Notes: generated from the letters alone by a model not told the origin. A stretch of 64,000 nt of DNA from Paenibacillus_Z sp042653205 (GCF_042653205.1 NZ_JBHSHY010000002.1:1-64000), one strand, 5' to 3'; numbered from the stretch's first letter, positions 53,729 to 63,165 are shown. A program made the numbers and translations.

Positions 53729-53758
53729 GGACCCTTCGGAATTGGAGGGTCTTTTATT
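53729..53758 (+). terminator. Probable terminator
   Basis: GACCCT (53730-53735) pairs with AGGGTC (53746-53751), followed by TTTTATTTT. The stem is short. Confidence 0.6.
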
Positions 53759-53787
53759 TTGACGGTTACCGAAACAATGTGTACAAT
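53759..53787 (+). promoter_or_regulatory. SigA promoter for bshC
   Basis: TTGACG (53759-53764), a 17-base spacer and TACAAT (53782-53787). Confidence 0.85.
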
Positions 53788-53851
53788 GAATGAGAAAAAC
53801 GCACGTCATTATAGAGCTTGTATACCGGAGAAAAGAAGGTAGAGACTGTTG

Positions 53852-55483
53852 ATGAGAACAGAACCGGTCCAACTGCCGTTCGGACAGCCGCTCGCCGAGG
53901 CTTACGCGAAGCGAAGCCATCCCGGCGTGGAGGCGTTGTTCGGCAGCCACCCCGCGGAAGAATCGCATTGGCACCGTCGCATGAACTGGCTGGAAGCGCA
54001 TGGGGACAAACGCGTTCAGCCCGAACGTCTGGCAGATGCGCTGCTGGCGTACAATAAACGAATGAATGCCGCGCCCGCCGTCCTGGCGAACATCGAAGCG
54101 ATCCGCTCGGGCGCTCCGGTCGTCGTCACCGGCCAGCAGGCCGGATTATGGACGGGACCGTTGCTCGTCCTGCATAAAGCCGTGACCGCGATCAACGCGG
54201 CCAGGGAAGCATCCGGATTGACGGGCAGGCACGTGGTGCCCGTGTTCTGGATCGCGGGCGAGGACCACGATTGGGACGAGGCCAACCATGCCTACGTCCG
54301 CGCCGCCGAAGACAAGCTCGTTCGCGTCGCGATCGACCGTCCATCGGGAGGCCGTACGTCGGTCAGCCGTACGAAATTGGCGAAGCCGGCGATGGCGGAG
54401 GCGATGCAGCGGCTCGGCGCCGTCCTGCCGGACAGCGAGTTCAAGCGCGAGCTGCTGGACGCGCTGAGCCGCTTCGCGGCGGATCACGACAATCTGTCCG
54501 GCTGGTTTGCCGCCGTCATGAGCTGGCTCTTCGGGAAGCAGGGCCTCGTCCTGCTGGATTCCGACGATGCCGGCATCCGCGGGCTCGAAGCGCCGATGTT
54601 TACGGCGATGATCGAGCGCAACGACGAGCTCGAAGCGGCGTACAAGCGGTCCGAAGCGGCGCTGCGCGAGCTGGGCTTCGCGCCGTCGGCGGACGTCGCC
54701 GACGGCTGCGCGAACCTGTTCGTGTTCGAGGACGAACGGACGCTGCTGTATAAGGAAACGGACGGAAGCTTCCGCAACCGCAAAGAGACGTGCCGCCTGA
54801 CGCGCGCCGAGCTTCTGCGGATCGCCGCGGAAGAACCGCAGCGGCTCAGCAACAACGTGCTGACGCGGCCGCTCATGCAGGATTACCTGCTGCCCGTGCT
54901 CGGCGCCGTGCTCGGTCCGGGCGAGATCGCCTATTGGACGCTGACGGGCGAAGCGTTCCGCACCATGGGCATGGAAATGCCGCTGATTCTGCCGCGGATG
55001 TCGTATACGCTGGTGGACGCCGCGACGGAGAAGCAGATGGCCAAGTACGGACTCTCCTTCGACGACGTCGTGCACCGTTACGCCGACCGGCGCGAAGCTT
55101 GGCTGAAGGAGCGCGACGAGCTCGGCATCGAGGACTGCTTCGCCGAAGCGGGCGCGCGGTTCGAAGCGTTGTACGCGCCGGTCATGCGGTTGTCCGCTTC
55201 GGTGGAGAAGGGGCTCGAAGAGCTCTCCGCGAACAATTTGCGCCGCATTTTGGACCAGATCGCTTATTTGGAGAAGCGGACGAAGGAAGCGCACGCACGC
55301 CGCTTCGACGCCGCCTTGCGTCAGCAGGACGGGGTCGCGCTTGCGCTGTGGCCGGAAGGCGGTCCTCAGGAACGGGTGCTGAACATGGCGGACTTCTGGA
55401 ACCGCTTCGGGGCGGCGTGGCTGGAGAAGCTGCTGGAAGCGCCGTACGATCGGTCCGGAGGCCATTATTTGATTTTTTTATGA
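53852..55483 (+). CDS. bshC: Bacillithiol synthase BshC
   Basis: A 543-residue enzyme that adds cysteine to GlcN-malate, the last step of bacillithiol synthesis, the main low-molecular thiol in these bacteria. Landmarks are TGQQAGLWTGPL near 93-104, the HDWDEANH segment near 139-146, and the C-terminal coiled coil. A TTG at 53849 is just upstream; ATG 53852 is preferred. Equivalent to B. subtilis yllA, placed before mraZ. Confidence 0.95.
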   Translation: MRTEPVQLPFGQPLAEAYAKRSHPGVEALFGSHPAEESHWHRRMNWLEAHGDKRVQPERLADALLAYNKRMNAAPAVLANIEAIRSGAPVVVTGQQAGLWTGPLLVLHKAVTAINAAREASGLTGRHVVPVFWIAGEDHDWDEANHAYVRAAEDKLVRVAIDRPSGGRTSVSRTKLAKPAMAEAMQRLGAVLPDSEFKRELLDALSRFAADHDNLSGWFAAVMSWLFGKQGLVLLDSDDAGIRGLEAPMFTAMIERNDELEAAYKRSEAALRELGFAPSADVADGCANLFVFEDERTLLYKETDGSFRNRKETCRLTRAELLRIAAEEPQRLSNNVLTRPLMQDYLLPVLGAVLGPGEIAYWTLTGEAFRTMGMEMPLILPRMSYTLVDAATEKQMAKYGLSFDDVVHRYADRREAWLKERDELGIEDCFAEAGARFEALYAPVMRLSASVEKGLEELSANNLRRILDQIAYLEKRTKEAHARRFDAALRQQDGVALALWPEGGPQERVLNMADFWNRFGAAWLEKLLEAPYDRSGGHYLIFL

Positions 55484-55500
55484 GCGAAGGGAAGAGGATC

Positions 55501-56769
55501 ATGACTGGGAAGGCCAAGCAAGAGAGCATCGTGCGCGATATGGCGCTGGCGCCGGATGGCCGGTTGAAGATCGATTGGGTCGCGGCGCATATGCCCGTGC
55601 TGAACCGGATTCGGGAGCAGTTCGAGCGGGAGCAGCCGTTCAAGGGGCTGAAGGTGACGATCTCGCTGCACTTGGAGGCGAAGACGGCTTACTTGGCGAA
55701 GGTTGTGCAGGCCGGCGGGGCTGACGTGACGATCACGGGCAGCAACCCGCTGTCGACGCAGGACGACGTCTGCGCCGCGTTGGTTGAGGACGGCATCACC
55801 GTCTACGCCAAATACAACCCGGAGCCCGAGGAATACAAGGCGCTCCTGATCAGAGCGCTGGAAACGAAGCCAGACCTGATCATCGACGACGGCGGCGACC
55901 TCGTCACCATCCTGCACGCGGAGCGCCCCGACCTGATGGCGAATCTTCGCGGCGGTGCCGAGGAGACGACGACGGGCATCATCCGGCTGAAGGCGATGGA
56001 GAAGGACGGCTCGCTCAAGTTCCCGATGGTCGCGGTGAACGACGCGTACTGCAAATATTTGTTTGACAACCGTTACGGCACGGGCCAGTCTGTCTGGGAC
56101 GGCATCAACCGGACGACGAACCTCGTCGTCGCGGGCAAAACGGTCGTCGTCGTCGGGTACGGCTGGTGCGGCAAAGGCGTGGCGATGCGCGCGAAAGGGC
56201 TCGGCGCCCAAGTCGTCGTGACGGAAATCGATGCCATTCGCGCCGTCGAGGCGTACATGGACGGCTTCACCGTCCTGCCGATGCGCGAAGCGGCGAAGCT
56301 CGGCGACTTCTTCGTCACCGTCACCGGCAACCGCGACGTCATTCGCGGGGAGCATTACGAAGTCATGAAGGACGGCGCGATCTTGTCCAACGCCGGCCAT
56401 TTCGACGTGGAAGTGAACAAGCCGGAACTCGAGGCGATGTCCGTCTCCAAGCGCGTCGTGCGCCGCAACATCGAGGAATTCCGCATGCAGGACGGACGGA
56501 ACATCTACCTGCTGGCGGAAGGCCGGCTCGTGAACCTCGCCGCGGGCGACGGCCATCCGGCGGAAATCATGGACATGACGTTCGCGCTGCAGGCGATGTC
56601 GCTCAAGTATGTCAACGACCGCTACGAGGCGGTCGGCGCCAAAGTCGTGAACGTGCCGTACGAGCTCGACGAGCAGGTCGCGCGCTACAAGCTGGAAGCG
56701 CTCGGCACGGGCATCGACAAGCTGACGGACGAGCAGAAGACGTACCTCGACAGCTGGCAGGCACATTAA
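55501..56769 (+). CDS. ahcY: Adenosylhomocysteinase
   Basis: A 422-residue enzyme that hydrolyses S-adenosylhomocysteine to homocysteine and adenosine. Key segments are SNPLSTQDDV, the NAD Rossmann motif GYGWCGKGVA and the late SNAGHFD motif. It lacks the C-terminal Tyr-ending tail of eukaryotic enzymes, as in archaeal and some bacterial short forms. An ATG at 55480 overlaps the bshC stop, but AAGGGAAGAGG before 55501 marks the start. It interrupts the usual bshC-mraZ link. Some short homologues act on S-inosylhomocysteine instead. Confidence 0.93.
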   Translation: MTGKAKQESIVRDMALAPDGRLKIDWVAAHMPVLNRIREQFEREQPFKGLKVTISLHLEAKTAYLAKVVQAGGADVTITGSNPLSTQDDVCAALVEDGITVYAKYNPEPEEYKALLIRALETKPDLIIDDGGDLVTILHAERPDLMANLRGGAEETTTGIIRLKAMEKDGSLKFPMVAVNDAYCKYLFDNRYGTGQSVWDGINRTTNLVVAGKTVVVVGYGWCGKGVAMRAKGLGAQVVVTEIDAIRAVEAYMDGFTVLPMREAAKLGDFFVTVTGNRDVIRGEHYEVMKDGAILSNAGHFDVEVNKPELEAMSVSKRVVRRNIEEFRMQDGRNIYLLAEGRLVNLAAGDGHPAEIMDMTFALQAMSLKYVNDRYEAVGAKVVNVPYELDEQVARYKLEALGTGIDKLTDEQKTYLDSWQAH

Positions 56770-56824
56770 GAAGCGCGCGTTTCGCGCCTAAATTGCGCAG
56801 TAGAAGCATAAGCATCACTTGGCG

Positions 56825-56857
56825 GGAGCCCTTCCTTGAGAAGCGGCTCCTTTTTTG
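56825..56857 (+). terminator. Terminator of bshC-ahcY
   Basis: GGAGCC (56825-56830) and GGCTCC (56845-56850) with a TTC/GAA extension are followed by six T. Confidence 0.82.
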
Positions 56858-57023
56858 CGTTTACGGACTGATTGCGCCCAGAACTGATTTGCAACATTTG
56901 GAAGCTTTTCCGCGTTTGGGAAGTGGGAAGGCGCGAAGCGATGAAGGAGCCTGTTCGATCCTGCGGTCGAGCACGGAAAGCCATCATCGCTCGCGAACAA
57001 ATATAAAGCAGGGGGGCGTGCGG

Positions 57024-58208
57024 ATGAAACGGAAACGGAATCGGCAACGCGACGCGGGAAAACGGAGAACGGACGCGAAATGGTGGGCGGGCCTAATGGC
57101 TGCGGCCTTGCTTGCGGGCATGCTGGCCGGCTGTTCGGCAGCGAATCGGAATGCAAGCAACACGGCCGCGACGGAGTCGGCGGCACTCGCCGACGCGGGG
57201 AATGCCGACGCGGCCAGCGACGACGGCAAGGCGCTGACGTCGTCAGCGAACTCGTCCGCGACGGCGGATACGGCGGCATCGGCAGGCGTGGCAGCAGAGG
57301 CGCAATCGAACGCGGCCGGCTCTTCGGAAGCCGGCACGCAGCTGGGCGGTGCGGCAGCCGGATCGGGCGAGAGCGGTGCTGCGGGCGAGCCGATCGACCG
57401 CAAAATCGTTTACCGCGGCAATATCACGATGGAAGTCGAGGCGTACGACGCGGCGCAGACGAAGCTTCGGGACCTCATTCATCTGTCCGGGGGTTATCTG
57501 CTGAAGTTCGCGGACCAGAAGACGTCGGCGGAGCGGGGCGGCACGTTTACGATCAAGGTACCGGCGACCGGCTTCGACGGCTTCCTCGCCGGCCTGGAGA
57601 AGATCGAGCATCTCAGCTATCAGAGCAGCGCGCAAGGCACGGACGTGACGCAGGAGTACGTCGACCTCGGGGCCAGGCTGAAGGCGAGGCAAGTTGTCGA
57701 AGCGCGGCTGCTCGACTTCATGGCGAAGGCGACGAAGACGGCGGACCTGCTGCAAATCTCGCAGCAGCTCGGGGACGTGCAGACGGAGATCGAGCAAATT
57801 AAAGGAAGGATCCGCTATCTGGACGCGAACGTCGCCTTTTCGACGATCGATCTGCGGATGTACGAGACGGTGGAGGCGGACGTGAAGGCAAATCCGGCGG
57901 AGCGCGGGTTCGGGGAGCGGGTGTCGGACGCTGCCGAAAGCAGCTTGAAAGCGCTGTTCGCCGCCGCGCAAGGCATCGTCGTGTTCGCGGCCGGCGCGCT
58001 TCCGGTATTGGCGGTCATCGCGATCATCGCCGTTCCGTGTTATGCGTTCTACCGGAGCGGCCGGCGAAAGGCCGCCGGCCGGGCGGCCGCGCGGGCAGGA
58101 GCGGATCCGGGAGCGGCGAGCCGTCTCCCGGAAGCCTCGCAAGTGCCGGAAGTCCGGCAAGCCGCGGAAGGCTCGGGACCGGACGGCGGCGAAGATCGTT
58201 CATCGTAG
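57024..58208 (+). CDS. DUF4349 lipoprotein
   Basis: A 394-residue lipoprotein. Signal peptide and lipobox LAGC (about 30-33) are followed by a long Ala/Ser-rich linker (about 35-120), a DUF4349 domain with a coiled coil (about 120-300, including QDVTQEYVDL and KTADLLQIS), one C-terminal membrane segment (about 318-345) and a basic/Gly-rich tail. The topology, lipid anchor plus TM, is characteristic of DUF4349. Function unknown. GGGGGGCG precedes the ATG. Confidence 0.87.
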   Translation: MKRKRNRQRDAGKRRTDAKWWAGLMAAALLAGMLAGCSAANRNASNTAATESAALADAGNADAASDDGKALTSSANSSATADTAASAGVAAEAQSNAAGSSEAGTQLGGAAAGSGESGAAGEPIDRKIVYRGNITMEVEAYDAAQTKLRDLIHLSGGYLLKFADQKTSAERGGTFTIKVPATGFDGFLAGLEKIEHLSYQSSAQGTDVTQEYVDLGARLKARQVVEARLLDFMAKATKTADLLQISQQLGDVQTEIEQIKGRIRYLDANVAFSTIDLRMYETVEADVKANPAERGFGERVSDAAESSLKALFAAAQGIVVFAAGALPVLAVIAIIAVPCYAFYRSGRRKAAGRAAARAGADPGAASRLPEASQVPEVRQAAEGSGPDGGEDRSS

Positions 58209-58231
58209 CGGATTCGAGGAATTAGGAGTAG

Positions 58232-58277
58232 AAGCGGGCAGCCCCGGTCGTATAACGGCCGGGGCTACCCGCTTTTT
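58232..58277. terminator. Bidirectional terminator
   Basis: AAGCGGGCAGCCCCGG (58232-58247) pairs with CCGGGGCTACCCGCTT (58258-58273), one mismatch, followed by T-run. The 3' end of the small minus-strand gene overlaps the right arm. Confidence 0.9.
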
Positions 58278-58528
58278 TGGGCTGCTGCCGCCGCTGCCCC
58301 GGCGCGCTTCATGGCGCAGGCGACTGCGGCGGATTTGGCCAGGCGCTTCCGCTCGTCCTCGCCGCCGTCTAGGAAACGGCGGTCGCGGGCGAGCGCGAGC
58401 AGCGCGTTTTTGCCTGCTTCGGCCGCATCCAGATCATTGCCGAGCAAGTAATAGGCGACCTGGAAGCAGTAATGCTCGACGCCGCGGAGCAGGCTGATCG
58501 TATCGTGCAAGGCGGTAGTGCCGTTCAT
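58265..58528 (-). CDS. Small protein with sigma-like helix pattern, unknown
   Basis: An 87-residue product. The ATG at 58528 follows AAAGGAGG, a strong ribosome site. The segment YYLLGNDLDAAEAGKNALLALARDRRF resembles the region 2 helix of sigma factors (D.EDA.QEALLALYRD), but it is too short to be a complete sigma factor and lacks region 4. The tail is Ala-rich. Could be a derivative or regulator; no function assigned. Confidence 0.6.
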   Translation of the reverse strand: MNGTTALHDTISLLRGVEHYCFQVAYYLLGNDLDAAEAGKNALLALARDRRFLDGGEDERKRLAKSAAVACAMKRAGAAAAAAQKSG

Positions 58529-58759
58529 TGCTGGCGTGCCTCCTTTGGTAATCGTTCCGGTGAGAGGCGGCGTCCGCCGGATAGGGAGGGACGCTGCCAA
58601 TTGCGGCCGGTATGCCGGCGCAAGGATCCGATTTCCAGTGTACACGAACGTCAAGGGAAAAAGGTATCAAAATCGTAACAAGATTAATCCCATAAAATAT
58701 TTACGGAAATCATGGGCCTTGAGCAGGAATTGCTTTCCGGGTGGCGAATACATGAACTC

Positions 58760-58809
58760 AAGTGGTGGAAAGTGGGGCCAAGTGGCGGAATTAGGGGGAG
58801 AGGTGGAGC
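58760..58809 (+). promoter_or_regulatory. MraZ operator: five 10-bp repeats
   Basis: Five consecutive 10-base units of form AAGTGGNGGA begin at 58760, 58770, 58780, 58790 and 58800; the first three are the best copies. Such GTGG-type repeats with 10-base period are the known binding pattern of the MraZ ring-like repressor at the dcw promoter. The last unit doubles as ribosome site for mraZ. Confidence 0.85.
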
Positions 58810-58815
58810 GGTCGC

Positions 58816-59253
58816 ATGTTCATGGGCGAATTTCAACACAGCATCGACGACAAAGGCCGCATCATTATCCCCGTTAAATTTCGCGAACAGCTCGGCGACC
58901 AATTTGTCGTCACCCGCGGGCTCGACAACTGTTTGTTCGTCTACCCGCTCAGCGAGTGGAGCCAGCTCGAGCAGAAGCTGAAGTCGCTGCCCATGATGAA
59001 GTCGGACGCGCGGGCGTTCTCGCGGTTCTTCTTCTCCGGCGCGACCGAATGCGAGCTGGATAAACAGGGAAGGGTAAACTTGCCCAATACGCTGTGCGAC
59101 TATGCCAAGCTGGAACGGGATTGCATCGTGCTTGGCGTATCGAACCGGGTGGAAATTTGGAGCAAGCCGATCTGGGAAAGCTACTTCAAGCAATCCGAGG
59201 AGACGTTCAACGAGATCGCGGAGAAGCTGGTGGATTTTGATTTTAACTTTTAG
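58816..59253 (+). CDS. mraZ: Transcriptional regulator MraZ
   Basis: A 145-residue protein with two AbrB/SpoVT-like swapped-hairpin domains. The repeated DKGRI and DKQGRVNLP motifs are present (about 12-17 and about 78-86). It controls its own dcw operon through the repeats at 58760. The start MFMGEFQHSIDDKGR is the family form; GAGGTGGAG precedes it. Confidence 0.97.
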   Translation: MFMGEFQHSIDDKGRIIIPVKFREQLGDQFVVTRGLDNCLFVYPLSEWSQLEQKLKSLPMMKSDARAFSRFFFSGATECELDKQGRVNLPNTLCDYAKLERDCIVLGVSNRVEIWSKPIWESYFKQSEETFNEIAEKLVDFDFNF

Positions 59254-59313
59254 CCGGAGCCCGGGGCACGCAAGCCCGCGGGCCGGCGACCTTAGAGCCG
59301 GGAGGATAACAGC

Positions 59314-60249
59314 ATGTTTCAACATATAACGGTGCTCAAGGAAGAAGCGGTTGACGGTCTCGCGATCAAGCCGGACGGCATTTACGTGGATTGCACCTTG
59401 GGCGGAGCCGGTCACAGCGAGCTCATCGCTTCTCGGCTTGGGCCGGGCGGACGTTTGATCGCGCTGGATCAGGACGATTGGGCGCACGACAACGCGAAGC
59501 TCCGATTGGCGCCCTACATGGCGCAGGTAACGCTGGTCAAAAGCAATTTCCGCTACTTGGCGAACGTGCTTCGCGAATTGGACATCGACGGCGTGGACGG
59601 CGTTTTGTTCGACCTCGGCGTCTCGAGCCCGCAGCTCGACGAAGGCGAACGCGGCTTCAGCTACAATCACGACGCGCCGCTCGACATGCGCATGGATCAG
59701 GACGGCATGCTGACGGCGCACGATATCGTGAACGGCTGGGACGAACGGGAAATTTCCCGAATCATCACGAATTACGGCGAAGAGAAATTCGCCCGGTCGA
59801 TCGCCCGCAAAATCATCGCGGCGCGGGAACAAGCCCCGATCGAGACGACCGGCGCGCTGGTCGAGATCATCAAGTCCGGCATCCCGGCGGCCGCGCGGCG
59901 CACGGGCCCGCACCCGGCGAAGCGCACGTTCCAGGCGCTGCGCATCGCGGTGAACGACGAGCTCGGCGCGGAAGAAACGGCGCTGGAGCAGACGGTCGAC
60001 GTGCTCAAGCCAGGCGGACGGGCATCTGTCATCACGTTCCATTCGCTCGAAGATCGGATTTGCAAGCAAACGTTCGCGAAATTTGTCGGGAAATGCACAT
60101 GCCCGTCGGATTTTCCGATGTGCGTCTGCGGCGGCGGCGACGGGAAGCTGAAACTGATCACCCGCAAGCCGATCGTGCCGAGCGAGGCGGAGCTGGAGCA
60201 AAATCCGAGGGCGCGATCCGCGAAGCTGCGCATCGCCGAAAGACTGTAA
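59314..60249 (+). CDS. rsmH: 16S rRNA (cytosine(1402)-N4)-methyltransferase RsmH
   Basis: A 311-residue methyltransferase that modifies C1402 of 16S rRNA. The SAM site GGAGHSELIA (about 29-38) and the DGVLFDLGVSSPQLD motif are standard; the later R.TFQALRIAVNDEL matches the family. GGGAGGA precedes the ATG. Encoded as usual after mraZ. Confidence 0.97.
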   Translation: MFQHITVLKEEAVDGLAIKPDGIYVDCTLGGAGHSELIASRLGPGGRLIALDQDDWAHDNAKLRLAPYMAQVTLVKSNFRYLANVLRELDIDGVDGVLFDLGVSSPQLDEGERGFSYNHDAPLDMRMDQDGMLTAHDIVNGWDEREISRIITNYGEEKFARSIARKIIAAREQAPIETTGALVEIIKSGIPAAARRTGPHPAKRTFQALRIAVNDELGAEETALEQTVDVLKPGGRASVITFHSLEDRICKQTFAKFVGKCTCPSDFPMCVCGGGDGKLKLITRKPIVPSEAELEQNPRARSAKLRIAERL

Positions 60250-60345
60250 CTTACTTTTCCTACAAGACACTCATCGTATCGGCCTATAGAGAGGGTCCCC
60301 GTACGAACGCGATAGAACGAACCATGAGGAGAGAGAGGAACGCCA

Positions 60346-60738
60346 ATGGCTTATATGAATGGAAACCTGGCCCTGCAGCCGAAGCGAAAGCCGGAGCAGA
60401 AGCCTTCGTACCGCGAGACGAAGAAAGTCGTCGTCAAACGAAGATCGATTCCGGTACAGGAGAAGCTGCTGTACCTGTTCACGATTCTCTGCTGCGTCGT
60501 CGTGGCCGGCGTCATTATTTTCCGCTACGCGCAAATCTATCAGATGGAACAAAAGATTACGACGCTGACGAAGCAGCAGGCGCAGATGCAGCTGCAGATC
60601 GACGACCTGATCTCGAAGCGCGAAATCGCGAACGACCCGAAGGTGCTGAAGGAGAAAGCCGCCCAACACGGCTACGTGATGAGCGACGATCGCATTCAGG
60701 TGCAGACCGAGGGCGGCGCGCCCGTCGCTTCGAATTAG
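60346..60738 (+). CDS. ftsL: Cell division protein FtsL
   Basis: A 130-residue bitopic protein. A basic cytoplasmic tail (1-42), a single transmembrane segment (about 44-63) and a coiled coil (about 65-100) rich in Gln and Lys match FtsL of the divisome. It sits between rsmH and the division PBP, its usual place. GAGAGAGGAA precedes the ATG. Confidence 0.92.
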   Translation: MAYMNGNLALQPKRKPEQKPSYRETKKVVVKRRSIPVQEKLLYLFTILCCVVVAGVIIFRYAQIYQMEQKITTLTKQQAQMQLQIDDLISKREIANDPKVLKEKAAQHGYVMSDDRIQVQTEGGAPVASN

Positions 60739-60748
60739 GTGAACGGCC

Positions 60749-63004
60749 ATGACGAAACGGATCAAACTACGCACGCTGCTGGTCGGAGGGATAATAACCC
60801 TCCTTTTTGTTTTCCTCGTGGGGCGCATCTATTGGGTGCAGGTCGTGAAGGCGGATTTTTGGACGGAGAAGGCGAAGGAGGTCTGGTCGCGGTCGGAGAC
60901 GCTCGTACCGGTGCGCGGCACGATCACGGACCGCAACGGCAACGTGCTCGCCATGGACGTGGCGGCGTATACGGTGGCCGTGAACCCGAAGATCATCCAC
61001 CAGCTGAAGCTGGAGGACGTCATCGTCAACAAGCTGAACACGGTGCTCGGCAAGTCCAAGAGCTCGCTGCGCGACATTGTCGAAGCGAAGAAGCCGAACG
61101 GCGACTATTACGAGCAGCGGGAGGTTCGGAAGGAAGGCTGGAAGATCGACAAGGACGTGGCCGACCGCATCGTCCGCTTTCGCGACCAGCTGATCGAGCA
61201 GACGAAGGAGAAGGACGTCGGCATCTATCTGATCGACCAGAAGAAGCGCTTCTATCCGAAGCAGTCGCTCGCATCCCACGTCATCGGTTACGAAGACAAG
61301 GAAGGGAACGCCGTCATGGGGCTCGAGGCGGCGCTCGACGATCAGCTGCGGGGCACGGAAGGCTCGATCAAATACGAGCGCGACGGCAACGGCGTCATTA
61401 TCGACAACGGCACGGTCGACATGAAACCGGCGGTGGACGGCAAGAACGTCACGCTGACGATCGACGACGACATCCAGCACTATATCGAGGACGCGATCAA
61501 GGAAGCCTACGACAAGTATCAGCCGAAGAGCATCACGGCGATCGCCGCGGATCCGGAGACGATGGACATTCTCGGCATGGCGAACCTGCCGAATTTCAAT
61601 CCGAACGCGTATTGGACCTTCCCGCAGGCGAATTTCTACGATCATGCCATCAAGTCGCTGTACGAGCCCGGTTCGACGTTCAAGATCGTCACGCTCGCCG
61701 GCGCCGTGCAGGAAGGGCTGTTTAATCCGAATACGCTGTACAAGTCCGGTTCCATTAAGGTCCCGGGCGGCACGATCCACGACATCCATCAAAACTGGGG
61801 AACGATCACGTTCCTGGAAGGTTTGAAGCGCTCCAGTAACGTCGAGTTCGTCAAGCTCGGCTACGAAGGCTTGAAGCCGGACAAGCTGATGAGCTACATC
61901 AACGCTTTCGGCTTCGGCAAGAAGACAGGCATCGAGCTCGGCGGCGAAATCGCCGGCTCGGTCAATCCGGTGTATCCGGTGGAGTACGCGACGGCCGCCT
62001 TCGGCCAAGGCAAGGTGCAGGTAACGCCGATCCAGCAAGTGGCCGCGGTGGCGGCCGTCGCGAACGGCGGCAAGCTGCTCGAGCCGCATCTCGTGAAAGA
62101 GATCGACGATCCGGTCACGAAGAAGAAAACCGTCTTCCCGGCAAAGGTCGTCCGCCAGGTCGTGACGGAGCACACAGCTAGCCAGGTCGACGAATTCCTG
62201 GAGCAGGTCGTATCCGACCAGAAGATCGGCTCCGGCCGCAACGCCTACATCGAAGGCTACCGGGTCGCCGGCAAGACCGGTACGGCCCAGAAGGTTATCA
62301 ACGGCAAATACGCGGAAGACAAGTACGTGCTTTCGTTCATCGGTTTCGCGCCGGTCGGCAATCCGAAGGTCGTGCTCTACATCGTCATGGACGAGCCGAA
62401 CGACCGGCTCGCGTCCGGGGGCTCGGCGGTCGCGCCGATCTTCAAGCAGATCATGCAGCAGAGCTTGAAGCATCTCGGCGTGCGGCCGACTATCGAGCAG
62501 GGCAGTGCCGCCAGCAATCCGGCTCAGGAGCAGACGGTGCCGGTGCCGGACGTGACGGAGAAGCCGCTCGCGCAGGCGAAGCAGCTGCTGGAGGCCAAGA
62601 AGCTCGGCTACACGGTCGTCGGCACGGGCGCTTCAGTCCTGAAGCAGATTCCGAAAGCCGGAGCGGCGGTCGGGCCGGACCAGAAGATCTTCCTGCTCAC
62701 GCAGGAGCAGAGCAAGCTGACGACGCCGAACATGAGCGGCATGCCGCTGCGCGACGCCATGCAGATGTGCTCGAACCTCGGCATCCAGTGCGTCGCGAAC
62801 GGTGAAGGCTTCGTCAAGTCGCAGTCGCAGGCGAAGCTAAACGGCAAGCCGGTGCTCTTGCTCAACCTGACGCCGCCGGACGAGGACATGCTGCGCCAGC
62901 CCGAACCGAACGCCGGCGAAGACGGCGGCCGGACGGACGGCGACGGCGGGACGGATGGCGGCGGCCAAGCCGGCGGCGACGGCAAGCCGGGCGCTGGCGG
63001 TTAG
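60749..63004 (+). CDS. pbpB: Division transpeptidase PBP2B with PASTA domains
   Basis: A 751-residue class B penicillin-binding protein that cross-links septal peptidoglycan with FtsW. TM anchor at 10-28, pedestal domain (about 55-220), transpeptidase with S309-TF-K312, S362-S-N364 and K509-T-G511. Two PASTA domains follow (about 590-655 and 660-715), then a Gly/Asp-rich tail. It starts 10 bases after ftsL. AGGTGA precedes the ATG. Confidence 0.96.
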   Translation: MTKRIKLRTLLVGGIITLLFVFLVGRIYWVQVVKADFWTEKAKEVWSRSETLVPVRGTITDRNGNVLAMDVAAYTVAVNPKIIHQLKLEDVIVNKLNTVLGKSKSSLRDIVEAKKPNGDYYEQREVRKEGWKIDKDVADRIVRFRDQLIEQTKEKDVGIYLIDQKKRFYPKQSLASHVIGYEDKEGNAVMGLEAALDDQLRGTEGSIKYERDGNGVIIDNGTVDMKPAVDGKNVTLTIDDDIQHYIEDAIKEAYDKYQPKSITAIAADPETMDILGMANLPNFNPNAYWTFPQANFYDHAIKSLYEPGSTFKIVTLAGAVQEGLFNPNTLYKSGSIKVPGGTIHDIHQNWGTITFLEGLKRSSNVEFVKLGYEGLKPDKLMSYINAFGFGKKTGIELGGEIAGSVNPVYPVEYATAAFGQGKVQVTPIQQVAAVAAVANGGKLLEPHLVKEIDDPVTKKKTVFPAKVVRQVVTEHTASQVDEFLEQVVSDQKIGSGRNAYIEGYRVAGKTGTAQKVINGKYAEDKYVLSFIGFAPVGNPKVVLYIVMDEPNDRLASGGSAVAPIFKQIMQQSLKHLGVRPTIEQGSAASNPAQEQTVPVPDVTEKPLAQAKQLLEAKKLGYTVVGTGASVLKQIPKAGAAVGPDQKIFLLTQEQSKLTTPNMSGMPLRDAMQMCSNLGIQCVANGEGFVKSQSQAKLNGKPVLLLNLTPPDEDMLRQPEPNAGEDGGRTDGDGGTDGGGQAGGDGKPGAGG

Positions 63005-63114
63005 CCCGGCGCCGAGGGCTTGACGCCCGGCACCCGAGATCCTGCCCGGCATCGGCATCGGCGGCTTGGCTAAGTGCCGGCCGGACAAACAGCAGCGCGG
63101 TCATCCACCGGCAG

Positions 63115-63149
63115 CCGCGCCGTCCCCGTCGGACGGCGCGGCGTTTTTT
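63115..63149 (+). terminator. Terminator between pbpB and spoVD
   Basis: CCGCGCCGTCC (63115-63125) and GGACGGCGCGG (63131-63141) are perfect complements, followed by CG and six T. Confidence 0.9.
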
Positions 63150-63165
63150 GTGGACGCGGGAGCTT

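Noticed and set aside
60767..62473. 568-codon open frame opposite pbpB
   Set aside because: Antisense shadow; the PBP motifs are on the plus strand.
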